This document shows positions 45,016 through 55,800 of a stretch of 64,000 bases of DNA, one piece after another. The notes beneath the pieces are model-generated. The model had not been told where the DNA came from and did no database searches. It saw only the letters and a program-made list of their open reading frames with translations. The stretch comes from Symsagittifera roscoffensis (taxonomy: Eukaryota > Xenacoelomorpha > Acoela > Convolutidae): contig NC_087062.1 of the NCBI RefSeq assembly GCF_963678635.1, positions 67,253,415 to 67,317,414 of the forward strand. The letters run 5' to 3'. Every line of letters starts with the position of its first letter. Position 1 is the stretch's first letter. Both the position numbers and the translations under genes were made by a program.

Positions 45016-46090
45016 ATTGTATACGGACCCCATAAGTGATTTCACGAAGTTGTGTACGATTCCTAGACGGTCTGTCGCTGCAACCAAACGAGTTGGTTCG
45101 AGGGTTTCTCGTCAACTACCAACAAACCAGTGACTCCAATCTCCCAAAAAACTGTAAGAAGGTTCCAAAACTTTTAAAATTTTCCATTTGTGCTATAAAA
45201 ATTGATTTACGCTGTCATATATGTTGAAATTTTTCCCGCAAGCTAGCAACCGGTAGTTTTTCTCAATACCCAAAACTTTTTGGACAGTTCCGTTGAACTG
45301 AAATATCTTACAGTCGGTACATAGACGACTGATTGACATTTTTCTCGATACCAAATTTTTTTTTGAATATATGTGAACGGAACACTAATCCGTAAAATCG
45401 GAACATATACAAGAGGTACTGGACTAGTTTTTTGGATTGGTTTATGACTCGAACTTGCTGACCAAAATTTTCCGAAAAATTTTGTGAAAAAAGTTTAAAA
45501 AAAGGCTAAAAATCCTCAAAACGTCTCCAGAATTCTGCGAAACTGTGCTGTAAGATGACACCAACCTTAAGTGGTGTGGTAGCGAAATATCGGGCAAACT
45601 AAGTTGAGTTTTTTTTTCATCCTCAGGTTTCTTTTGCTTGTGTTGTTGGAACTTAACCAATTTGCCTGATCCCCCAACCACCTTTGGTGAAACTGAAAGC
45701 CAGTTTGCTTCAAGTAAATCAAAGCCGTTTCAGACCGTCCGATTATTGACTTCGTTGCGAGACAGTATTGTTAAATGGTCAGGTACGGTGATATTGAGTG
45801 AGTTAAGTTGAATTCTTTCATCCCCAGGTTTACTCCGTGTGTGTTGTTGGAGTTCAACCGACCTAATTAATTTTCCAACCCCATTGGTACTTAAGCGTAA
45901 CGAAGCCGTCGCATAGGTTTCTTAAGTATATGGTAATCATTCTAGGAGCTAGTTCCTTGGATCACGCGCTCCGAAAACTTCCCGCCTCTCCGTATCAGAA
46001 GCGCGTCAAAGATACTTGCTTTACAAAGCCAGAATTGAGTTTGAACTTTAACGCTAGGGACGCTCAGAAAACAATATAGTACTACCTTCA
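45016..46090. other. Spacer with a diverged direct duplication
   Basis: Two related segments of about 110-120 bp start at about 45,600 and 45,805: GTTGAGTTTTTTTTTCATCC then CAGGTTTCTTTTGCTTGTGT, against GTTGAATTCTTTCATCCCCA then GGTTTACTCCGTGTGTGTTG. Both run on through TTGTTGGA.TT.AACC. No gene is recognised. Part of the right side could belong to the 5' LTR of the BEL element. Confidence 0.4.
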
Positions 46091-46097
46091 TCACTAC

Positions 46098-46644
46098 ATG
46101 TCTCACAGTAACGACCTTGTAATTTGGCACGACGCCATTAATAACTCGATAAGTAGGCATCGCAGCAACAATAACCGCAAGCTGAGTAGTGAGCATCTTG
46201 TCAATTTGTTATTAAGGTATAAGACAATTATTTGTGAGATCGTTTACTGTAGACGGAACGGAACCGAGGATATAGAGGAAAGTTTAGGTAGGTATTCTCG
46301 TTCTGAACGTCGTCAAAGACTTTATCTCTAAGCGTAAGGCTAAGGACCAGGTACTAATTGAGAAGTACAAAGAGCTTCACCAGCCTCCATCCCTTAAGTT
46401 AAAGACTCTGCTCCTTCTAAGGCGTTATAGCGCTAATCCTAACATCCTTAAGACTCGTAAGAAGCGGAAGCGCTTACTACTCAAAGCTCGAAAAACTATA
46501 ACAAATAGGCTTCAGGCAGAAGCTTTCAGACGTCAAGTTCCCCCATCTTGTAAACTAAGGTTGATATATTATTGTAAATGTAATTACGTATCAAAACATC
46601 ATCTCATTTTAATAAATTGTTTTCTGTTTGGTGAGCATCCGTAA
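46098..46644 (+). CDS. Two overlapping open frames just upstream of BEL gag
   Basis: The first frame has an ATG at 46,098 (MSHSNDLVIWHDAINNSISR) and is open to 46,331. The second, in another frame from 46,288 to 46,644, has no ATG but about 119 open codons of strongly basic protein-like sequence (VVKDFISKRKAKDQVLIEKY, then LKTRKKRKRLLLKARKTITN). At 46,286-46,293 TTAG|GTAGGT resembles a splice donor. Their place, just before the BEL gag and a candidate primer-binding site (TGGTGAGCATCC at 46,629), puts them inside the expected LTR/leader, which rarely encodes protein. No family is recognised; the pair may be one protein broken by a frameshift. Confidence 0.35.
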
Positions 46645-46645
46645 A
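46606..46645 (+). promoter_or_regulatory. Candidate BEL 5' LTR end, poly(A) signal and primer-binding site
   Basis: AATAAA at 46,610 is followed by TTGTTTTCTGTT and then TGGTGAGCATCC, which begins with the TGG expected of a tRNA primer-binding site. The LTR limits are not proven because the 3' LTR is lost. Confidence 0.35.
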
Positions 46646-46669
46646 ACATTGTCAATTTGTAAAAAAAAC

Positions 46670-48870
46670 ATGGACGAAAAATTCCAAAGTAGGATACGCA
46701 AGCTATTTGAAACCTGTCTAAATCTAGAAAATGAGCTGCTGAAAGGTCACTCATTATTACTTGAGTACATTGAGAACGATAGTCGCACCACAAAAATTAG
46801 TAATGCTGTTTACAATTGTAAAATTGCGTTGAAAAAGGTGTCGACGGCAATGAGCAATTAATTAGGTTAGCGGGAAAAATGGAAAACCCTGAAAAAGTTA
46901 TTACTCAGCAAGACTTTTGGCTTAAGAAAGTAACCGAAATGAACGATAAAGTAATGCATGAAGCTCAAACTTACAAGATGAGCCTTGAACCTTCGTCATT
47001 TTCAGCAGCTGGCATTACAGGGAGCAATGGATTTTCACAACAAACTACGTCTGAGAGATCCTCACGCTCGCACAAAACAAGAGATTCAGAAGCACGAGTA
47101 TCTAAAAACAGGTCTAAGGTCTCTAATAAGTCTAAGGATAGTAGAAAGCTTGACTCACAAAAGTCTGATAAATCTGCTTCCACTCATCATACGTCGACTG
47201 TTCGCACTATGTCATCAAGTGAGAAACGGCATGAATTAGCTTTAGTAAAACGACGCCATGAGGAGCTGGAAAGGCAGTATCAAGTATCCTTAAGACTTAA
47301 AGAGCAAGAGAACTGTCTTAAGTTCGAACAAAGTCAGCTGAAACTAGAGCAATTGGCTGAAAGTCATAAAAAGCAACTAATTGAAACAGAACTGAAAGCG
47401 TTTGAAGTTGAGCACAGTTCATCTGAGGTTAGAGAGAAGGTAGCGGAAAGTAACTCGACAGGAGTAAGTCAACCTGATTCAAAAGTAGCAACCGATCGGA
47501 CTAATGATTGGGTTGACTCTGTTAGTTCACAAGCACCTCCTGACGTTGCTAGTGGGCCAGGTTTGCTGGCCTTCACTCCTGTATCAATTTCGCCAGAACC
47601 GACAATTTCCGCACACCCGCACACTTCTGCATACCTCGCAACCACAACAGTTATAGTCATAACCATGAGCACACTGCCTTGAGTGACCCTGGAATCCATA
47701 GTCATGGACATCGGGCTATGCCTCAATTTGACAGTGCAAACCTTTTGCCATTGCAAGTTTCTGTTCTATCTGTTTCAGTCCCACTTAACAATAAGCATTC
47801 TAGTGCACACAGGTTACACGACCGTCTGCTGTTACTTTACAGACCATGAGTTCAAACATAACTAATGGTAGTTTTGCCATCGCGCAACCGGAATCATTAC
47901 CTGTCCGATTGTTACAGGCACAACCCGGTTCTGGTTTTGTTTCTTTGTCACCTGCATTTGCTGGTGGTGGCTTCTCATCTTCTGGAGTAAACCCAACGCC
48001 GGTTTTCTTTTCGGCACCTAATTGCCATGCAGCGCCAGTCCAGACGCAACATAATCTTCCTTTTGTTCCGAATACTGTGTCACCTAATATCAACGATTAC
48101 TACACAAGTGATGCAAACTTATGGCGATTGGCAGCTACAACTCCAGTCGTCACGCCTGCTCAGTGTTGTAATGCTGGAAACATTTTTTCTAATGTGACAA
48201 CTGTTGTCCCATTGTGTAACACCGCCGCTTCGTATACTAGTGGTGGGACTGTGTATTTTAATACTCCCCCAGTTCATCCACAACATGTTACGCATTTCGT
48301 CAATCATACTAATACTGGTTATCAGCCAGTCAATGAAGACTACGCACCGCCTCCTGCTTATCCGAACCAAGGTTGTTCATCGGATCAACTTCTCTCAGCT
48401 TGTAAACTGGCGGAATTTTTGATGAATAGCCGCAAAGATCATCTTCTTGAAAGGAAATTAGCCCAGGTTGACGGCAACCCGTTAAACTGGCACGAATGCT
48501 TTGGTCAGTTTAAGTCCACCGCTGTTCTCACCGATGATACGAAACTGACATACTTAAAAACGCTCGTCACAGGCAAAGCAAAAACCGCAATTGCGGAGTT
48601 TAGTTATAGTGGCGTTATGTACAAGGATGCACTGGCCACCTTGCAACGGAAGTTTGGGCAACCACATGCCATTGTTGGTACGCATCTTGATAAGGTGAAT
48701 ACTTTTCCTCAACTTAGGATGCACAATTCAGAAAATGTCATTAATTTCTCCTCTGCCATATCTGGCCTCGTAGCAGTTCAAATCATTGTCATTCAGCGAT
48801 GATCTAAATAGTGTTAACCTGTTAAACCAAGCTGTTAGTAAACTTCCGCATGACCTAAAGGAAGCTTGGT
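46670..48870 (+). pseudogene. BEL/Pao gag (DUF1759-type), broken
   Basis: Gag forms the retrotransposon particle. A short first part starts at the ATG at 46,670 (MDEKFQSRIRKLFE). A frame at 46,879-47,682 holds a Ser-rich segment and a long heptad-like coiled-coil (RRHEELERQYQVSLRLKEQE onward), usual in BEL gag. A His/Ser-rich part lies in a third frame up to 47,846. The DUF1759-like domain follows at 48,390-48,800 (LSACKLAEFLMNSRKDHLLE, ATLQRKFGQPHAIVGTHLDK, FPQLRMHNSENVINF). It then shifts frame once more to VSKLPHDLKEAW (48,830-48,870). At least three frame changes break it. Codons look normal for a retroelement. Confidence 0.85.
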
Positions 48871-48979
48871 CAATGCATATTGTTAGGCATAATTGGCAGC
48901 GCCCAACACGGGGAACCAGTTAAACTAAAAACAACCAAAGCTTTTGCAGCCAATAGCCAGGTAACGCTCAGGATAAGTC

Positions 48980-49245
48980 TAAGTTTCCGCCGTGCGTTTT
49001 GTGTAAGGGTAGTCACGCATTGTGGAACTGTGCCGTTTTCAAGGAAAAGAATGCTACTCAGCGAGCAAAATACGTAGCTGAATACAAACTTTGCTTCCCT
49101 TGCCTTAATGGCAATCATAGTTTCCGGCAATGTTCTAGAGCTAAAAAATGCCCGAAGACAGAGTGTGATAGCACACATAATGTCTTGCTCCATGGAGCCA
49201 AAAAATATTTTTCCTCGGAGGGAAAACTCAAATGTGTCAACTAAG
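48980..49245 (+). pseudogene. BEL/Pao zinc-knuckle region
   Basis: Two Cys/His knuckles follow the gag domain: CVLCKGSHALWNC and CFPCLNGNHSFRQC (about 48,995-49,135), then CPKTECDSTHNVLLH. These are the nucleic-acid-binding knuckles found between gag and protease in BEL/Pao elements. Between 48,890 and 48,980 some sequence is probably missing, because the residues that usually link DUF1759 to the knuckles are short and out of frame. Confidence 0.85.
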
Positions 49246-49319
49246 GCTGGAACAAACAAATGCAAGGAGAATACAAAAACTTCCACCCATGCCGCTGTTA
49301 GTGATGTACCTGACATTGA

Positions 49320-50318
49320 ATCATCTAAAAGGTTGTTGCCAATTGCAACACTTGGTGTATCCACGGATGTAACCAGTCTCCTGACGTTGCTTCTTTGTGA
49401 TAGTACATCGACTCACTCTTGGGTGTCGTCGTCACTCGTAAACCGTCTCGGCTTAGTAGGTGAGCCCGTTAACTTGTCAATTAGTGGTTTCAATTCAACC
49501 ATCGTCGTTGAGGCTCAGGGGGGCAAGTTTACAGTTTCCTCCGAGCCGAATAATAGTGATTTTGTATTTTCTCTGTGTGTATAAGTTAAAGACAAAATTC
49601 TGATTGGTTCCGAATTAATCAATATTGCTGATTTGCAGAATAAATATCCACAATTAGCACCTATTAAGCCCACTCAATGTACTTATGAGGACGTTGAAGT
49701 TATTATAAGACAAGACTACTACCACGCCGTTAGACCCATTGAGTTCATCTTTGGAAATAATGAAAACTCACCGTGTTCCGTTTGCCTGCCGTTGGTTGGG
49801 TCATGAGTGGTCCGTTGCCGCCGTCCGTTAACTCTACTTCTTCGTCTTTCAAGCGTGTTGTTGAAGATTATTCTCCGACCGACCAGATAAAATCTTGGTA
49901 CGAGTTGGAATCTTATGATGCTTTCAAACAAGTCGATGCCCGTTCCGCCTCGGATAAACATGCTTTATCCGTCCTAAATTCTGAAACAGTTCACAATGGC
50001 GAAAGATACATTGTGCCTATGCTTTGGATTGATAGTAATGTCAGTCTACCAAATAACTATTACTCGTCACTCGCCCAATTTAAAACATTAGAGAGAAGGT
50101 TAAAAAAGACCCTGAACTGCGCGAAAGATACGCAGAGACAATTAGAGAGGACATTAGGAATGGCTATGTCGTTACCGTCGAACCGCATGATCCACGTAAG
50201 CGTACCGATCGCGAGTGGTATCCTCCACACCATCCCGTCGTAAATCCGAATAAGCCGGGCAAGCTGCGCCGAGTCCTTAATGGGGCTTCTAAGTTTCACG
50301 GCACATCCTTAAATAAGT
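49320..50318 (+). pseudogene. BEL/Pao protease and pre-RT region
   Basis: The aspartic protease segment at 49,385-49,584 reads LLCDSTSTHSWVSSSLVNRL. The catalytic position is Asp-Ser-Thr where many retropepsins have Asp-Ser/Thr-Gly. It stops at TAA 49,582. In shifted frames the downstream region continues with ILIGSELINI and a GWVMSGPLP stretch (49,790-49,815), which marks the BEL link between protease and RT, then with YDAFKQVD and the RT amino end (PNKPGKLRRVLNGASKFHG at 50,250-50,310, in yet another frame). It was once continuous with the RT and is now in three frames. Confidence 0.8.
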
Positions 50319-51168
50319 CCTGAAAACAGCAACTGATAATATGTCCACATACTCTGAGGCCGCTTCAGTCGTAAATGAAAAATTTTACATGGACGATTAC
50401 TTGGATTCGCTCGAGAACGTTACCCATGCAATTAAAATTAGACGCGATTTGGTTTCCTTACTAAAGTTGGGAGGATTTAATTTGACTAAATTTGTCAGTA
50501 ATGCTGATGAAATCACTTCAGCAATGAACCCCGAGGATTGCGAAACCTCGTCTTCACCAATCAAGGAAATATGTAACGGTGCCGAACAATCATTACACGT
50601 CTTAGGTCTTAAGTGGGACCATGTTAAAGACACATTGGTTTCTAGCAGAGGCGTGGATCGTCCTCTCGATAAAGCAATAACTCAACGAACAGTGTTGAGT
50701 TTCGTCTCTTCTGTGTTTGATCCTGTTGGGTTGGTAGCTCCATTCACAATTAGGGTCCATCTTTTGCTTAAAGATATTTGGAAAAACAGTGGCCAAAGTT
50801 GGGACGATGAATTGCCGGAAGAGATAAGAGATAAATTTCTCGAGTGGCACTCCGGTCTCCCTCTCTTAGGGCAATTGACTATTCTCCGTTGTTACTTCAC
50901 AGAGCCTGTTGTTCAAATTGAGCTCCACATGTTCGGTGATAGCTCGCAGGACGTTTTCTCTGCGTTTGGATTTTTGCGTGCGCACAAAACTCAAAAATCC
51001 TTCATCATTGGTAAAGCTCGCGTTGCGCCCATGAAAGCGCTAACTATACCGAAGCTAGAGCTTCAAGCTGCTCTGCTCGCCACACGACTGAAAGATGATA
51101 TACTGACCGCCCTTACTGTCTGCATTAATCATGTCTACATGTGGACAGATAGGACAACAGTTTTGTAG
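50319..51168 (+). pseudogene. BEL/Pao reverse transcriptase (3' half) and RNase H
   Basis: RT copies the element RNA. The catalytic YMDD box is at 50,386-50,397, followed by the usual LGLKWD-type and FDPVGLVAPFTIR stretches. RNase H-like sequence follows at 50,930-51,165 (HMFGDSSQDVFSAFGFL, PKLELQAALLATRLK, YMWTDRTTVL). The frame then meets TAG at 51,166-51,168, where the family normally has a glutamine codon before WLNS. The RT fingers and first catalytic-Asp region are missing: the sequence jumps at about 50,319 from SKFHGTSLNKS straight to the ATDNMSTYSEAA stretch. About 500 bp therefore seem deleted. Confidence 0.85.
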
Positions 51169-51639
51169 TGGCTAAACTCCACTGAAAAGTTACCTGTATT
51201 CTTCTTATCGTGTCGGCGAAATCCTCGAATCGACCACTATTGATGAGTGGCACCATGTTCTGAGCGGCGATATTCCAGCTGATACCGGTACACGGGGGAT
51301 TTATTTGGAAGCCCTCAAGTATAGCAGCTGGGTTATTGGTCCGAGCATTCTCAGGACTACTGATTGGCCGTTTATACCCGACGAACGTATAATCAAAAAA
51401 ATTCTTTTGAAGGGTCCTTCTTGTGATGTTGATAATTGCTTGGAGACATCATCTTCCTTCGTCACCGATGTCACATCCATCAAACATCCCAAACACGGGT
51501 TCAATTGGGAAAGATTCAGTGCCTTTACGAGATATAAACGAGTAGTCGCTTTTATGTTGAGGATGCTGCCTTCACATAAGACATCAAAGACCCCACTGAA
51601 TTTGATATTGCAGAAAGCAAACTGATTCATCTTGCTCAG
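51169..51639 (+). pseudogene. BEL/Pao RNase H to integrase linker
   Basis: After the TAG the sequence continues in shifted frames with WLNSTEKLPVF, then VGEILESTTIDEWHHVLSGD and GTRGI (51,210-51,305), and a linker (51,305-51,625) with SWVIGPSILRTTDWP. It ends with a stop and another frame change before the integrase. It corresponds to the poorly conserved connector between RNase H and integrase. Confidence 0.7.
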
Positions 51640-52447
51640 ATGCAATACTTCCCCGTTGAATTAAAAACACTCACCGCTGCCAAACCTATTAATAATAGTA
51701 GTAAAACTGCCACATACTCGCCATTTATTGGTCCCGCTGGTATCATCCGTTCTACCGGACGGATCGTGCAATTAGTGAATACCGAGTTTGATACTAAGCA
51801 CCCAATATTACTCGACGCCCGACTTACCCTAGTTGGTTTGTTGGCCCGCAGCCTCCACCATAAGCATTTTCATCAAGGTTTAGATTACACGCGCTCCGTT
51901 TTAAATATGAAATATGCAATAATTGGGTTGCGTCGACTACTTCGGTCTATCGAAAATCAATGTGTAACATGCCGTAAACGCAAAGCAAGTACCATTCAGC
52001 CGATTCTGTCCAATTTACCTGTCGAACGTCTCGGATATAAGCAACCACCCTTTAATCATACGGGGGTGGATTACTTTGGACCGCTTTACGTTCCGGTTCG
52101 CAGAAGCACTGAAAAAAGACGGGGAATTCTTTCTACTTGCCTCACCACCAGGGCTGTACACCTTGAGATTGTACCATCTCTGGACACCAGTTCTTGTGTC
52201 ATGGGCATTGAACGGTTCATTGCGCGTCGTGGTACACCAAGCACGATCTGGTCAGATAACGGCACGAACTTCGTTGGTGCGGAGAAGGAACTACTTGCCT
52301 GCATCAAGAGCTGGAAAGATATGGCTCTGACCATTTTTGCACACAAAGGTGTTGCTTGGAAATTTAACCCGCCAGGCGCACCCCATCATGGCGGCTCCTG
52401 GAAGCGCCTCGTCCGAAGCGTGAAGCGCGTGCTGTACGATATCAGTA
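51640..52447 (+). pseudogene. BEL/Pao integrase, catalytic Glu replaced, 3' truncated
   Basis: The integrase has a zinc-binding HHCC region (HHKHFHQ and NQCVTCRKRKA, 51,855-51,990) and a DDE core: first Asp in GVDYFGPL (about 52,065), second in WSDNGTNFVGAEK (about 52,250). The segment that carries the catalytic Glu reads PHHGGSWKRLVRSVK, where the family has GG-x-W-E; AAG at 52,402-52,404 replaces GAG/GAA, so the third acidic residue is Lys. The frame runs on to about 52,447 and is cut off at a SINE. The DUF5641 tail and 3' LTR are missing. The element cannot integrate. Confidence 0.88.
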
Positions 52448-52463
52448 GAGTAGGCAGTAGGCA

Positions 52464-52852
52464 GTAGAGTATAGATGCGCATAAAACAAGAGTATAAATG
52501 CATATAAAATAAGGACAGATGGCCGTGCAGCCAAGAGACAAGTCTCTCACGCCGGTCAACCGGGTTCGAGCCCCCTCATACGCAGACCTTAAAACATGTA
52601 GAACCGAGGGGCTATAGCACCATTTGACCGTATTTTACTGTTTTTTGGTTCTAATTCGGTTCAGCCTTGATTAAGGCTGACCGCGAAAAACAGCAATTTG
52701 TCTCAAGGACATTACCGACCGGTTTTTGTGGCTAGTTTGCGCCGATTTGTATTGACAAGCGGAAGATTGAAGTTATACGATGTTTATGCACGATAGAGAT
52801 TATGATGAGTTTTTGCCGAAAAATGCTCTCATTAATTTAAACTTCTTGAACC
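52464..52852 (+). mobile_element. tRNA-derived SINE, copy 2, at the broken end of the BEL element
   Basis: 389 bp, same orientation as copy 1 (44,211-44,604) and colinear with it by eye, with scattered base changes (GTGCAG for GTGCGG, GCCCCCTC for GTCCCCCC) and a short difference in the leading AAACAAGAGTATAAATG. The tRNA-like part is at 52,513-52,587. GTAGGCAGTAGGCAGTAGAG just before it is a short duplication at the join with the integrase. Confidence 0.8.
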
Positions 52853-55800
52853 TTCATATTTGTTGATTTACGGAGATTGAGCGCACACTGGAAATAGACT
52901 AGATTTAGCTAATTTCTGATCAGAATTAATATGAGTCATGAAGAACTTTAAGGAAATCCCTGCTTTATTTAAACATTTCAAAAAGAACTTCTAACCAGAA
53001 GTTAGGTTATATATAAAGTATTTCAGGTCAGAAATAAAAAATTTTCTCATTACGGAACTGCTACATTGAAGAAATTAGCGTAGTTTTCTCCCAGCTTGTC
53101 ACGGTCATCATTCGTTTTCCCTATTAAGGATGCAAGACCAAACAGTGCACAGTTTTTCTTTGAATATGGTCAGCTTCCCCAATAAAATCGCATCAAACAG
53201 ATTTTTCAGACCTACTGCGGAAATTCTACGGACTCCAGTGGTAAAGTGGTAAGAGTTGCAAATAACCCCCCCCCCCAGGTCCAATCATCGTTAAAAATTT
53301 GCCAAGAGCTTGAACTTGAAGAACTATTAAAGATAGCAAAGAAGCTTTAAAATAATTCCTGCTTTGTCCAAATACCTAAGCGTCCAAACTACATGAACAC
53401 AACCTGAGAAAAATTTACGACTGCTCCGGCAGCTCAACAAAGGAATTTGATTTTTTGTGCAACCTTGAAGAGATCTTCAAGATTCTGAACAATTTTTTGA
53501 AGATTCTTCAAGATCTTTAAAGATATCCAAGAAAAATATCTTATTTTTTTCTAATTGAGCCAACATGAATAAATTATTGAGCAAGTTTCTCCGTTACACC
53601 GTTAAAATACCAAAACAAGTTGAACTTCATAGAAAAAAATAGAATCAATTTTAGACTACCTTTTTGTTGTAAAACAAATAGTCAATTGTTCCATATCTTT
53701 TGTTTCTGATGTTGGTCTTTGATTACAAAGTTAACAAGACATTATGGGTTATTCCGAAGGGAAAATTGGCAAATTTAGGAGTCTAGACAAAAACTTTCTA
53801 TGAAACTGAGTTTTTTGTGCACACAATACAGTTGCTTTTTCAGGGATAACCAACTGAATAATAATTATTTCTGATTAGGTTGTTAGAGATATGCATCTTT
53901 AGAAAAAAAACGGTTATTATGTACCTTGATGAACTTGCTTGTTCAGTTTTTAAAAGTGACTTGCTCTAGAGGACTATCAATATAGATGCGTTGGTTTTTT
54001 CGGTGTCTGAAATCCACTTTCCTAAAAATTGATATAATCGAGCTGAAATTTTTGTGTTGAAATCAGATTGAGGTTTTCACTTCCTCTTGCTACTGGCTTC
54101 AAACTTTCTATTTTCTACTAACCGAATCCTGCATTACTCATAATTCTCGCCTTGCATCGGTTGAATAACTTTACTGTCAGATTTGTGTGGACATGTTGAT
54201 TTTTTAAATAAAAAACTCAACAAAGTTTCATTTTGTCTTTTATCACTCCTTGTTTTGATTTCAACTAAACTAGAAAGAAGATTTTGGTTCGTTTTCCTTT
54301 TCCCTACCTGCAAATTGGTACATATGAAGTTTTTGTTCACTTGATCCGATTTTCAAGAAAATTGACATGCAGACTAATTCATAATTAACCTCGTAAAACC
54401 ACTCGTTAGACCATAAAGTTCATCTTTGAGATTGGTGGGGGGAAAAGGAAAAAGAGCCAAGACTTCATGTTCTATCAGATTTAGTTTTTTTTTGTGTAGA
54501 CATTTTTCTTCTTTTTCCCATTTGTATATTTTCTTAGATAATTGAAAAAAGCTGGAGCAGTTTTAGTTTATGAAGAAAAACGTCCGTTCTAAGTGGAGAT
54601 TGTTAAAATTAAGATTACAAATTTACAAAAGATAGCAAAGCTGAAAACTGAAAAAAAACTATAAATTATTTGAAAGAAAAATTGCGGTTATTTTTGTTTC
54701 AACAGATTGTTTGCCAATTTTCATAGCTGCTGCATATCATTTTTTTCTTAAACCTTGTAAAGAAATTTGCTTTTTTTAATCAATTATCTTCATAGAAAAA
54801 ATGTATTCAGCTGAAAACCGTCTTTTTCATGATGCAATTTATGTATTTTCTTGGTTCTCCATTTCATAGGTCTTTAAAGGTATTTGAGAGGATTCACTGC
54901 TAAAAATCATTGGAAATTGTTTGCCCATCTATTTAGTTTCACTTTCATTGACAGTACTCTATGAGGTTACTGACCTGCCGTAGAGCGTGAACTGACCTCG
55001 GATTTTTTCACTTAATTGCGTTCAAATCAACTCACTGCAGTGAGAACAATGGGTTTCTTGAAAAACCTAAAATTTTTCAGTTTTTGCAGTTTGATAATGT
55101 ACAATTGTTCCATGTCTATTTCTTAAAATCTTCAAACTTAAAAATCCATTTACTGATAAAGAACTTCTCGAAATTTTTTTCATGTTAGATCTTCAGACCG
55201 ATTTGATATCATTTTTACATTTATTCAGGCGTAGGTTTTTTGTACCGAGTTACTGTGTTCTCGTTTCTTATGTTTGCTAGTTTCTCATCTTTTTTTTTGG
55301 AAAAGTACTTGATGAGAAATTGCAAAAAGGAATTGACGATAGCTTTTATACTTGTAAACAACCTTTTAAAAACTTATTAAGCTGAGCAAGGACCAAATTT
55401 AATGCAATGCTGTTGTTTTGTAGGATTTTCTGTCTCCTTGAATCGACTCAGACCACACTTATTTAAGAGAACCTGATTGTTTACTCTTTTTTTGTGAAAT
55501 TTGAGAGAGCCTAATTGTTTTTAGGATGGGAAATATTGCTAACCAATGAGCCTTTGACTAAGTTTTCTCGTCATACTTCAAATTTTTCCCGTTGATGTTC
55601 GAGAAACATTCAAGGGGTTTTATAGAGAAACTTCCGTTCAGACAAAAACTTTTCAAATGAGGTCATTCTCTAAATTACGAATTACTCAAAGCAATCTAAA
55701 TTGTGAATTCATTTTAAAATTTGATTTTCTGAAAGCTAAAAAACAAAGTGCGGTTGCAACTAATTTAAGATTTTTTTTGGAAATGTTGTTCATTTGTTTA

